From an uncultured Candidatus Saccharibacteria bacterium (GTDB taxonomy: Bacteria; Patescibacteriota; Saccharimonadia; Saccharimonadales; Saccharimonadaceae): 64,000 nt of DNA. Positions 34,476 to 42,555 of the stretch are shown here, piece by piece. Below the pieces are notes generated by a model. The model made no database searches, had not been told where the DNA came from, and worked only from the letters and a program-made list of their open reading frames with translations. Positions within the stretch are counted from its first letter, which is position 1, and each line of letters starts with the position of its first letter. The translations under genes and the position numbers were made by a program. The DNA is taken from positions 62,001 through 126,000 of the forward strand of contig CAMCBN010000002.1 of the NCBI GenBank assembly GCA_945873065.1. The letters are read 5' to 3'.

Positions 34476-34775
34476 TTACTTTTGCGGCGCAGAATGTGTG
34501 CTAAGATACTCAATTCTACTAGTGATTTGTATATATAATTTATCAATAATCTGACGATCTGGACGCTCTAAACCTCGTTCGATCGCTATATAGTCCTGGT
34601 CAAAATAATCAAACATATCGTCCCAAACAGTCCTCTTGTCGTCTACCTCGAAGACTCGAGCTAGCGAGAAACAGATACGGCTTAACGATTCTAAGACTCC
34701 AGCGTCGTCTGGCATGTCATAATACAAATCAATAATTTCGCGAGCAGTTATATATTCATCTCGTTGTTTATTCAT
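34476..34775 (-). CDS. Small unknown acidic protein
   Basis: A minus-strand frame for 99 residues from ATG 34775 (MNKQRDEYITAREIIDLYY start, many Asp/Glu). It can be extended to 151 residues at 34931, but that added part is Arg/Ser-rich and not convincing. All-helical appearance, no recognisable motif. It converges with the RT gene, so it could belong to the RT locus or be a separate remnant of the island. No ribosome site is clear. Confidence 0.45.
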   Translation of the reverse strand: MNKQRDEYITAREIIDLYYDMPDDAGVLESLSRICFSLARVFEVDDKRTVWDDMFDYFDQDYIAIERGLERPDRQIIDKLYIQITSRIEYLSTHSAPQK

Positions 34776-34998
34776 ATATTCAAGTCTATCAAAGTTAGTG
34801 GACAGTTTATAGACATGTCCAGGTCTACAGTCATCTACAGATGACGATTCGGATGCTTTCTCCTGAGATTCTGATCTGTGGAGTGCATCGACCCCAGCTC
34901 GACACCGTCGATGGAGCCGTTGGTGTCCCAAGAAACATGGGTGTGCAGCTATGTGACATCCTGTGTGCGACGAGCTAGAATAAACACAAGGGGGATAT

Positions 34999-35409
34999 AT
35001 GAAAGATACATCACTACGTAAGCAACTGGAAGCCTACGCTAAAAAGAAGTATGCGGTGGAGGCTGAGCAGTTACCGTTTAATCGCGAAGACTATGCCATA
35101 TTGAGACATCAAGATAGTGGCAAGTGGTTCGCTGTGTTTATCGTAAAATCGCGCCAGCAATTGGGATTGGACGGGAAGGGTGATGCTGAAATTGCGAGCC
35201 TCAAGATACGTGATTCATCATTGGTCGACATGTTGCTGCAGCAGCCTGGTTATCTTAGGAGCTATCCGAGTTCTGGGTGGGGTTAGGTTTCTGTCGCGTT
35301 GGACGGAACCGTGCCCTTTGAGGACATCTGCCGATGGATGGATGAGAGCTATAGTGTGACGATATCAAAGACGAAAAATAAGAAAGTCCCGCTGGTGAAG
35401 AGGAATTAG
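34999..35409 (+). pseudogene. MmcQ/YjbR-family gene with in-frame amber codon
   Basis: The frame starts behind AAGGGGGA and matches YjbR (REDYAILRHQDSGKWFAVF, LLQQPGYLRSYPSSGW), then has TAG at 35284. The same frame continues without shift into VSVALDGTVPFEDICRWMDE, the normal C-terminal part of the family, to TAG at 35407. The full 135 codons would have the family length. It is thus a recent nonsense pseudogene, or needs amber readthrough. YjbR proteins have a CyaY-like fold and possible DNA binding; function is unsettled. Confidence 0.78.
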
Positions 35410-35538
35410 ATGTATCAGCGGCGAACATTTGAGGTTCAGCTTTTGATGCGCCCCCGGAATTGCTTCAGTAAAAAGTGAAAGTATTTTTCTAATTTATGTG
35501 CTAGTTTCTCCTTGAGTATGATATAATCGTATTCACAT

Positions 35539-35625
35539 GCGGATGTGGCGGAATTGGTAGACGCGCTAGCTTCAGGTGCTAGTGTACGCAAGTACGTGAA
35601 GGTTCAAGTCCTTTCATCCGCACCA
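35539..35625 (+). tRNA. tRNA-Leu (anticodon CAG)
   Basis: Long-variable-arm cloverleaf: acceptor GCGGATG/CATCCGC, anticodon loop TTCAGGT giving CAG, variable arm GTACGCAAGTAC, T-loop TTCAAGT, encoded CCA. TATAAT at about 35520 is its promoter. It borders the recombinase fragment and may have served as an attachment site. Confidence 0.95.
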
Positions 35626-35689
35626 CGACTCCCCTATACGAACCCGCACCAAGCGGACTCGGCCCGGGAGCAGTCGCAGCCAACGAAGT

Positions 35690-35717
35690 GCGCTCACCCG
35701 TCAGGGTGGGCGCTTTT
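35690..35717 (+). terminator. Intrinsic terminator of tRNA-Leu(CAG)
   Basis: GCGCTCACCC/GGGTGGGCGC stem (one wobble) with a GTCA loop and TTTT. Confidence 0.85.
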
Positions 35718-35721
35718 CGTT

Positions 35722-36180
35722 GTGGGGCTAGTACATCGGTGTGGTCGTCTGGGTCTGGTTGGTGGGTGTCACCGTTGCTCTTCAGACTGGACTGCGGTCC
35801 TGCTTGACTGTGGCATGCAGTCCACTGCAGCCTGGAGCTGGTCAACTGGTCGAAGGGGAAGTTGAGGCTAGCGGCAGCACTGGTGGTGCTGGTGTGGTCG
35901 TGGACGATGACCGGCGCCACGGACGGTACCGACTCCTCAGACCTCTCCACGTTCTCCTCACTCTCACTCTCCACACCCTTCACCTTCTCGTCACTCATTG
36001 GCCCGCTCTTCGGTTCGCCCGCCATGATGACTCGCCCGTGCTCGTCGATCTCCGGGTTGACCAGTACCTTCTCGAAGAAAACCTGGTTGAGCTGCTTCTT
36101 GAGGTGGTCTGGCGCCGCCTGGTACAGGCGGTGGCAGTCCTCGAGGAGGTCCAAGCTTTGGCATAAAACGCCCCATGATA
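35722..36180 (-). pseudogene. C-terminal fragment of a GC-rich serine recombinase
   Basis: On the minus strand the frame reads AFYAKALDLLEDCHRLYQ, then APDHLKKQLNQVFFEKVLV and DEHGRVIMAGEP, which is the usual C-terminal region of large serine recombinases/integrases. A stop (TAA) at 36181-36183 cuts it off upstream; catalytic and DNA-binding domains are missing. The remaining part is Ser/Glu/Pro-rich and runs into the tRNA-Leu terminator. Codons nearly all end in G or C, unlike all neighbours, which points to a high-GC donor such as an actinobacterium. Confidence 0.75.
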
Positions 36181-36322
36181 TTATTTTGGGTATTACTACG
36201 AAATGTATTTGGTTTATGATACTGAGCGCCCACCGCCTAGGTGAGTTTTGTGTATCTTATATTGGGTTGAGAACACTATACATCTGATGCTTTAATATGT
36301 TACAATTCTAACAACAAAGGGA

Positions 36323-36343
36323 AGCCTGCTTAAAATTCAGGCT
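36323..36343 (+). promoter_or_regulatory. Leader hairpin directly before typA
   Basis: AGCCTG/CAGGCT with a 9-nt loop, followed by ATATTTTT and then the ATG at 36352. A TACAAT box (36301-36306) puts the mRNA start near 36313. The only SD-like sequence (AAAGGG, 36316-36321) lies before the hairpin, about 30 nt from the start. It looks like an attenuator or a structure that brings the SD near the ATG. Confidence 0.5.
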
Positions 36344-36351
36344 ATATTTTT

Positions 36352-38205
36352 ATGAAAGAACCGAAATTTATTCGCAACATTGCTATCATTGCGCACGTCG
36401 ACCACGGTAAAACGACGTTGTTAGATGGACTACTTAAGCAATCAAACACTTTCCGTAACAATCAGGCAGAGATGAGCCAAGAATTAATCATGGATTCGGG
36501 TGACCAAGAACGCGAGCGCGGTATCACGATCACCGCCAAACAGACGACAGTTTATTACGAATATACGGACAATGCGGATGCTCCTGCTGGCACTTATAAA
36601 ATCAACATCATTGATACGCCAGGACACGCCGATTTTTCAGGCGAAGTTGAGCGGACACTGAATATGGCGGACGGTGTTTTGCTCATCATTGACGCGCAGG
36701 AGGGCCCGATGCCGCAGACAAAATTTGTGCTTTCAAAGGCGCTGGAAATGGGACTCAAGCCTGTGGTGGTTATCAATAAAATCGATAAACCAGCCCGACG
36801 TATCGCCGAGGTTGAGGACGAGCTAGCCGACCTTTTCCTTGAACTAGCGACCAATGAAGCGCAGTTACACTATCCGATTTATTATGCAGTGGCACGCGAC
36901 GGCAAGTCTTGGGAAAGTATGCCGAACGATCCGAGCGAAGATGCAACGTTAGAGCCGATTTTTCAAGCAATTATCAATAAGATTCCGGCACCAACAGTTG
37001 AGGGTGGCGCGTTTCAAATGCTGGTTACGGCGCTGCAATACGATAACTTCCTTGGCAAGTATGCGATCGGACGGATTCATCGCGGCAGCGCACGGCGCAA
37101 TTTACCGATCACATTGATCAAAACAGACGGTTCGACACAAAACGCCAAGATTGATAAACTTTTTATCAGCCGTGGCCTCGCAAAAGAAGAAGTCGAAGAA
37201 GCTAGTGCGGGCGATATCGTCTACGTCGTTGGCGCGACTGAAGCGCGCATCGGTGAGACACTGACGGATCGCGACCACCCAGAAGCGCTACCGGTGATAG
37301 AGGTCGAAGCACCGACTATTAGCATGTACCTAGGTCCAAACACCAGCCCGATGAAAGGCCGCGAGGGCGAATTTACCACAAGCCGACAAATCGGCGATCG
37401 ATTGACACGCGAGCTGGAGACCAATGTGGCACTGAGAGTGCGCGAAAACGGTATCGGTTTCGTAATTTCGGGACGAGGCGAGTTGCACTTATCTGTCTTG
37501 ATTGAAGCAATGCGGCGCGAGGGTTATGAATTTGAAGTCGGTCGTCCTGAAGTCGTCACTATTACCGAAGATGGAATCGAAAAGGAGCCAATTGAAGAAT
37601 TATTAGTTGAAGTCGACCAAGAATTTGTCGGCGCTGTCAGTCAGGAGCTAGGCAAGCGTAAAGCCGAGCTAATTAAACAAGAGCAAACTTCGAGTGGCGC
37701 AGCGCGAATGACTTACATCATCACCACACGCGCCTTGATCGGGCTACGCAATACCCTGCTAACCGAAACCAAAGGCACGGTAATTATGTACAGCTTGCCA
37801 CACGGCTATCAAAAAGTTAGCGGCAAGCTAACATCAACGCGCAATGGTGTTTTAATCGCCTTCGAGCCAGGCACTACTACACCGTATGCATTAGAGAACG
37901 CCGAAAGTCGCGGCGAGTTGTTCATTGGGCCGGGCGTGGAAGTATATGCTGGTATGATCGTCGGACTAAACAATCGCACAGAAGATATGGAGATCAATGT
38001 CTGTAAGGCTAAACATCTAACAAACATGCGCTCAAAATCTTCAGACGGTTCAGTGCAACTGACGCCACCAACTATTTTAAGTCTAGAACAATCAATTGAT
38101 TTTATCGAAGACGACGAGCTACTCGAAGTCACACCGAAATCGCTGCGCCTGCGCAAAAAATATTTGGATGCGAATGAACGCAAGCGCGCGAGGAATCGTC
38201 TATAA
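36352..38205 (+). CDS. typA: Translational GTPase TypA/BipA
   Basis: A 617-residue ribosome-associated GTPase involved in stress adaptation and 50S assembly. G1 AHVDHGKTTL near residue 13, the switch region RERGITITAKQT, G3 DTPGHADF, G4 NKIDKPA, then EF-G-like domains and the TypA-specific C-terminal domain (RNGVLIAFEPGTTTPYAL, EVTPKSLRLRKKYL). Full length. Transcribed alone from the promoter at 36301 and ended by a terminator. Confidence 0.97.
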   Translation: MKEPKFIRNIAIIAHVDHGKTTLLDGLLKQSNTFRNNQAEMSQELIMDSGDQERERGITITAKQTTVYYEYTDNADAPAGTYKINIIDTPGHADFSGEVERTLNMADGVLLIIDAQEGPMPQTKFVLSKALEMGLKPVVVINKIDKPARRIAEVEDELADLFLELATNEAQLHYPIYYAVARDGKSWESMPNDPSEDATLEPIFQAIINKIPAPTVEGGAFQMLVTALQYDNFLGKYAIGRIHRGSARRNLPITLIKTDGSTQNAKIDKLFISRGLAKEEVEEASAGDIVYVVGATEARIGETLTDRDHPEALPVIEVEAPTISMYLGPNTSPMKGREGEFTTSRQIGDRLTRELETNVALRVRENGIGFVISGRGELHLSVLIEAMRREGYEFEVGRPEVVTITEDGIEKEPIEELLVEVDQEFVGAVSQELGKRKAELIKQEQTSSGAARMTYIITTRALIGLRNTLLTETKGTVIMYSLPHGYQKVSGKLTSTRNGVLIAFEPGTTTPYALENAESRGELFIGPGVEVYAGMIVGLNNRTEDMEINVCKAKHLTNMRSKSSDGSVQLTPPTILSLEQSIDFIEDDELLEVTPKSLRLRKKYLDANERKRARNRL

Positions 38206-38225
38206 TCAGAAAGATCTTGGCGTAT

Positions 38226-38255
38226 AAAAATCACTCCATCTTTGGGGTGATTTTT
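38226..38255 (+). terminator. Intrinsic terminator of typA
   Basis: AAAAATCACTCC/GGGGTGATTTTT stem with an ATCTTT loop; the symmetrical A/T arms also suit the convergent gene. Confidence 0.9.
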
Positions 38256-38276
38256 CACTTTCAAGCCCAACTGAAA

Positions 38277-38873
38277 CTAATCAACGAGCGTTTCCTTAAC
38301 GCGCCTTGAAATGATAAAGTAGAGCGCAATCAGAACGTGAACTATGATTGCCACCATGATACCGCTAACAAGGAGAGGTAGTGTATCCTCAGAACGCCAG
38401 TAGCACACACGACTTGAGTGTTCAGAACAAAGATAAGCGCCTGTTTTTGTATTATCAACCATGTATGGAACAATTAAAGCAAGCACTGAATATACACCAG
38501 ATATACCCAAAGTGATCAAAGCAAAAATTTTACCTAGCTTTTTTTGTAGTGAAATAAGAACGATCGAGGCGATGTAGCCGGCCGCTAAAATTGGTGCAAA
38601 AATAAGCGTAACAATTGCTGACGCTGCTGGTAGTGCTAGCATTGAAGCGAAAAATAGTGTCGTGCATACTATCGATGCCAAACCAAAACAAACTAGGAAG
38701 AAGGTCAACCAACCACCAAGGCCTTTGAGAGACTGTTGCACAACAATATATTGAACTTGCTGCACAGGGGCCTGACCACCCGCTGGAGCAACAGTTTCTG
38801 GCGCAGTTGGTTGCGGAGTAGGATTTTCTACTGTTTGTTGCTGTGATTTTTTCGTTGGCACAAGATGTGACAT
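38277..38873 (-). CDS. Four-helix membrane protein of unknown function
   Basis: 198 residues: a Pro/Gln/Thr-rich cytoplasmic head of about 45 residues, then GLGGWLTFFLVCFGL and three more helices. The GGWL entry to the first helix recalls the DUF2569 group, but the match is weak. A pair of cysteines (AYLCSE, RVCYW) sits in the last outer loop. The ATG follows GGAG with no spacer, so the GTG four codons later may be the true start. Confidence 0.6.
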   Translation of the reverse strand: MSHLVPTKKSQQQTVENPTPQPTAPETVAPAGGQAPVQQVQYIVVQQSLKGLGGWLTFFLVCFGLASIVCTTLFFASMLALPAASAIVTLIFAPILAAGYIASIVLISLQKKLGKIFALITLGISGVYSVLALIVPYMVDNTKTGAYLCSEHSSRVCYWRSEDTLPLLVSGIMVAIIVHVLIALYFIISRRVKETLVD

Positions 38874-38960
38874 CTCCTTGCGATTATTATGTGATTTTAT
38901 TATACCATAGACATAATTTTCCCTGTTCGCACCTTTATTGTTTGATATACTAGGGTTAGC

Positions 38961-39827
38961 ATGGCTTTGAAGCGTGATAAAAATATACTGGCACTCTGCT
39001 TATTGATTTGTTTCTTATGCTTCGCGGTTCGGATATGGGAATTTCTAGTTCTTCGCACCGACCAGTCCCAGATTGGCGAAAATTTTGTGCATAAACTTTT
39101 CGGAGTTTTGGTCATTTTTGCCTGTCTAAAAATGCTGCGCTGGCGGTGGCGCGATATTGGTTTTCGTCGCAAACAATGGGTGAAAAATATCTGGCTCGGG
39201 CTGCTTCTGGGATTCTCGTTTTATTCGGTAGCCTTTTTGTTTGAATTTTGCTTTTTGCATTTTCGCGGTGCGGCACCGCAATTTTTGGTAAGTTCCGGCG
39301 GATTCTCGCTGACGAAAACTGATCAGTTCGTCGGCGTCGGGCTGGTCGCGATCGTTTTATTCAATATCGTCAACGTCTGGATGGAGGAAGGATTTTTCCG
39401 GGGGCTGCTGGAAAAAATTTTACGCAAAAAATACAGGTTTTTCATCACAATTCTCATAAGTGCAACGCTGTTTGGACTTTGGCATTTGGCGATGCCGTTT
39501 CGAGCGTTTCTGGACGGCGAATTTTCGTTCATGCAAATGGCGTTTTTTGGAATTGGTTACGTTCTGCTTGCTTTAATTTTCGGATTAAAGATGAGTTTGT
39601 TATACAAAATGACGGGTAGTTTGTGGCTTGGTATGGCAGATCATTTTTTCAACAACACAATAATTAATGTTGTGCATATTACATCAATCGAAGGTAATGA
39701 CCATCTGCAGACTATACGAATCGTAGCGGCACAAGTTTTGTCATTTATTTTTGTATTGCTATTGTGGCTGCGACATAACAAGAGGCGTCCGACTCAAAGC
39801 ACGCCGCTGACCTCGTCTGGCAAATAG
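38961..39827 (+). CDS. CPBP-family intramembrane protease (Abi/CAAX)
   Basis: A 288-residue membrane protein with about eight helices and the CPBP motifs: MEEGFFRGLL (EExxxR) near residue 141, FGLWHLAMP (FxxxH) near 172 and ADHFFNNT near 226. The family includes CAAX prenyl proteases and bacteriocin-immunity or self-processing proteases. TATACT lies 9 nt before the ATG. Its 3' end overlaps rarA on the opposite strand by 34 nt. Confidence 0.88.
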   Translation: MALKRDKNILALCLLICFLCFAVRIWEFLVLRTDQSQIGENFVHKLFGVLVIFACLKMLRWRWRDIGFRRKQWVKNIWLGLLLGFSFYSVAFLFEFCFLHFRGAAPQFLVSSGGFSLTKTDQFVGVGLVAIVLFNIVNVWMEEGFFRGLLEKILRKKYRFFITILISATLFGLWHLAMPFRAFLDGEFSFMQMAFFGIGYVLLALIFGLKMSLLYKMTGSLWLGMADHFFNNTIINVVHITSIEGNDHLQTIRIVAAQVLSFIFVLLLWLRHNKRRPTQSTPLTSSGK

Positions 39828-40963
39828 CCTTTGCCGTGCTTAAAACCAGCCTGCCATTTATAATCTTTGCCGTAACCGAGGTCTTTCATCAGTTTGGTTG
39901 GCGCGTTGCGGATATGAAGCGGCACGGGTGAGTTGGGGAATTTTCGCGCCAAATCTTGCGCTGCATGCATCAAATCGGTCGTTTCGCGCGATTTGGGCGA
40001 GCGCGCCAGGGCTACCGCGCAATGATATAAATTGTAATTCGCTTCCGGCAGCCCCACGCGTTCGACCGCCTGAAACGTGGCAACCGCCAGTGCCAGCGCA
40101 CCATTGCCCGCCAAGCCGATATCCTCCGAAGCAAAAATCACCATTCGCCGGGCGATAAATTTCGGATCTTCACCAGCATCAATCATTCGCGCCAAATAGT
40201 ACAAAGTTGCCATCACGTCCGAGCCGCGCATCGACTTGATAAACGCCGAGATGACATCATAGTGCATATCACCCTTTTTGTCATACCCTGGCACTTTTTT
40301 CTGAGCCGCCGCCTTGACAACCTCGGGCGTAATTTTTTCACCAAAGCCTAGCGCTAATTCCAAATTTCCCAGCGCCACCCGCGCATCGCCGCCTGATAAT
40401 TCCGCCAGATAGTCCAGCGCTTTTGGCGTCACCGCTTTACTTTGGCCAAGTAGCTTCAGTGCCCGTTTGAGAATGGCGATAATTTCTTCCTTCGCCAGCG
40501 GTTGCAGAACCAAAACCCGCGTCCGACTGAGCAGCGGCGTGATAACTTCAAAGCTGGGGTTTTCCGTCGTCGCGCCGATGAGTGTGATTAACCCCGATTC
40601 AACATGCGGCAAAAATGCGTCTTGCTGCGCCTTATTAAAACGATGAATTTCATCAACAAACAGAATTGTCCGTAGTCCCAAATTCCAATTCTGGCGAGCG
40701 TGTTCGATAACTTTCTCGACATCTTTTTTGCCGCTCGTCACGGCCGAAAGTTCGATAAATTCTGCCTCAACCTCACGCGCAATAATCCGCGCCAATGTCG
40801 TCTTGCCCGTTCCTGGCGGCCCCCAAAAAATCAAGCTGACCGGCTCTTTTTGGCGCACGATCCGCCTGAGTAGCTCTCCGTCGCCCAGCAGATGGCCTTG
40901 CCCGATGACGGCATCGAGCGTTTGTGGGCGCATTCTTTCGGCGAGGGGTCGGCGACTTTTCAC
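39794..40963 (-). CDS. rarA: Replication-associated recombination ATPase RarA/MgsA
   Basis: A 389-residue AAA+ clamp-loader-like ATPase that acts at stalled forks. It begins RPLAERMRPQTLDAVIGQ, Walker A is GPPGTGKTT near residue 47, Walker B FVDEIHRF near 102, sensor 1 GATTENPS, and the C-terminal tetramerisation region is present (KKGDMHYDVISAFIKSMRG). The start is a GTG, 6 nt after TATAAT (complement of 40970-40975), so again near-leaderless. Confidence 0.95.
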   Translation of the reverse strand: MKSRRPLAERMRPQTLDAVIGQGHLLGDGELLRRIVRQKEPVSLIFWGPPGTGKTTLARIIAREVEAEFIELSAVTSGKKDVEKVIEHARQNWNLGLRTILFVDEIHRFNKAQQDAFLPHVESGLITLIGATTENPSFEVITPLLSRTRVLVLQPLAKEEIIAILKRALKLLGQSKAVTPKALDYLAELSGGDARVALGNLELALGFGEKITPEVVKAAAQKKVPGYDKKGDMHYDVISAFIKSMRGSDVMATLYYLARMIDAGEDPKFIARRMVIFASEDIGLAGNGALALAVATFQAVERVGLPEANYNLYHCAVALARSPKSRETTDLMHAAQDLARKFPNSPVPLHIRNAPTKLMKDLGYGKDYKWQAGFKHGKGYLPDEVSGVL

Positions 40964-41038
40964 GACTTTATTATACCACTTGTCAATTAATTACAGGCGT
41001 TACCTTAAATTTTAAATACTATAAGCCAAGGAGAATGT

Positions 41039-41125
41039 ATGAATGAAAATGCTGCTGGTGCCGCTGTCGCTCTGATAGTGAGCGGTAAAGAAGCGAGATC
41101 AAAACTTGCGTTCATGCCATGTTAA
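41039..41125 (+). CDS. Possible 28-residue ORF upstream of the DinB gene
   Basis: A frame of 28 codons behind CAAGGAGAATGT, a good ribosome site, with AT-rich promoter-like DNA upstream. The product is Ala-rich (MNENAAGAAVALIVSGKEAR start) without similarity I know. It ends 25 nt before the DinB-family gene, so it might be a leader peptide. Confidence 0.35.
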   Translation: MNENAAGAAVALIVSGKEARSKLAFMPC

Positions 41126-41150
41126 AATGACCTAAGGGGAGGAATGATTT

Positions 41151-41669
41151 ATGAATAATACAGTATTATTGATTGATGCAGCGGGGCGTGCTCAAGAGAG
41201 GCTATTACAAGCGCTGGACGGGCTCAGCCCAGAGCAAATCAACCGTATACCAGCACCAGAGGTCGCACCAAGCATTAAGTCATTAGCCTGGTTGGTGTGG
41301 CATGTGGCGCGTGAGATGGATTTTCAGATAGCAGATCTATTGGGTGTTGAGCCGCTGTATTTTAGCGAAGGTTGGGGTGATAAATTTGCGTTGGACTTAC
41401 CTCCCGACACGCAGGATTGGAAGCATACACCATCAGAGGCGGCGAAAGTCATGGTAACTGATATACAGTTGTTGCGCGATTATCTGTCGCGAGCTACGGA
41501 CTTTGTTATAGACTACTTGGCACATGTTAGTGCGAAATCACTTGGCGATATCATCGATGAATCATGGGACCCACCAGTGACACGGGCGGCACGATTAGTT
41601 TCGATCGTTGATGATGCTATTATGCATTCTGGGCAAGCTATTTATGTTAAACGATTGATTAGAACTTGA
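41151..41669 (+). CDS. DinB/YfiT-like four-helix protein
   Basis: A 172-residue DinB-superfamily protein. The metal-binding histidines are in LAWLVWHVAREMD near residue 50 and in DDAIMHSGQAIYVKRL near 157. Members include bacillithiol/mycothiol transferases and stress-induced proteins of unknown function. AGGGGAGG precedes the start. No thiol-cofactor genes are nearby, so the reaction is open. Confidence 0.85.
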   Translation: MNNTVLLIDAAGRAQERLLQALDGLSPEQINRIPAPEVAPSIKSLAWLVWHVAREMDFQIADLLGVEPLYFSEGWGDKFALDLPPDTQDWKHTPSEAAKVMVTDIQLLRDYLSRATDFVIDYLAHVSAKSLGDIIDESWDPPVTRAARLVSIVDDAIMHSGQAIYVKRLIRT

Positions 41670-41808
41670 GCTATTTCGCTTGGTACGATCAGGTCTCGTG
41701 ATGTATGTAGAGTGTCTGTAGATGGCTGATAAAGGTATAATATACAACGCTTGCGCATACAGATATGACGTGAGATAATTAACGTATAATTTTTTAAAGG
41801 AGATCTCG

Positions 41809-42555
41809 ATGGAGTACATAATTATTGGCATAGTACTGGCGCTTATTGTGCTAGTGTTGAGTGGTGTTAAGGTAGTCAATCAGTATCAGCGTGGTGTAGT
41901 GCTGACACTTGGTCGTTTTTCGGGAGTGCGTGCACCGGGTTTGCGTGTGGTAGTGCCAGTATTTCAGACGATTATGATGGTCGATGTGCGTTCGACACCG
42001 ATTGATGTGCCGAAGCAAGAAGTCATTACTAAGGATAACGTTACTGTTGGTGTCGATGCGGTGGTGTATTTTCGGGTGATTAATGCTCCAAAAGCTGTGC
42101 TTGAGACGACTAACTATATCTACGCGACCAGTCAGTTTGCTCAAGCCGCGTTACGTGATGTGACTGGTAATGTTGACATGGATGATCTCTTGGCTAACCG
42201 GGAAGGTATTTCGCAACAAATCAAAGAAATAGTCGACGCCGAAACTGATAAGTGGGGCATTGATGTCGAGAACGTTAAGATTCAGAATATTGAGTTACCG
42301 GGCGATATGAAGCGTGCCATGGCCAAACAAGCTGAGGCTGAGCGTGAGCGTCGCGCTAACATAATTAATGCCGATGGTGAAAAGGCTGCTGCTGAGACGT
42401 TAGCTGAGGCAGCTGGTATATTGACGAACACTCCTGGGGCTATCAACTTACGTACATTAACGACGCTGGAGCGCATTAGCACTGAACCGAGCCAGAAGAC
42501 AATGATTTTGTTCCCAGCTGAACTGACCGAGACGCTGAAAGGTCTGAAGCGCTGA
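41809..42555 (+). CDS. SPFH/band-7 membrane scaffold protein (stomatin-like)
   Basis: 248 residues: one N-terminal helix (2-20), the SPFH domain (VVNQYQRGVVLTLGRFSG near 23, RSTPIDVPKQEVITKDNV near 62) and a C-terminal coiled coil with ERERRANIINADGEKAAAE typical of stomatins. These proteins organise membrane microdomains and regulate proteases. TATAAT plus AAAGGAG precede the ATG. The stop overlaps the start of the M24 peptidase gene by 1 nt, giving an operon. No NfeD partner is seen. Confidence 0.92.
   Translation: MEYIIIGIVLALIVLVLSGVKVVNQYQRGVVLTLGRFSGVRAPGLRVVVPVFQTIMMVDVRSTPIDVPKQEVITKDNVTVGVDAVVYFRVINAPKAVLETTNYIYATSQFAQAALRDVTGNVDMDDLLANREGISQQIKEIVDAETDKWGIDVENVKIQNIELPGDMKRAMAKQAEAERERRANIINADGEKAAAETLAEAAGILTNTPGAINLRTLTTLERISTEPSQKTMILFPAELTETLKGLKR

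Noticed and set aside
35579-35721. Continuation of the recombinase frame into the tRNA-Leu gene
   Set aside because: This part only reads the antisense of the tRNA and its terminator; tRNA genes often give such spurious frames.
35862-36287. Plus-strand frame opposite the recombinase fragment
   Set aside because: Leu/Ser-rich antisense shadow of GC-rich DNA; the minus-strand frame has a recognisable family match.
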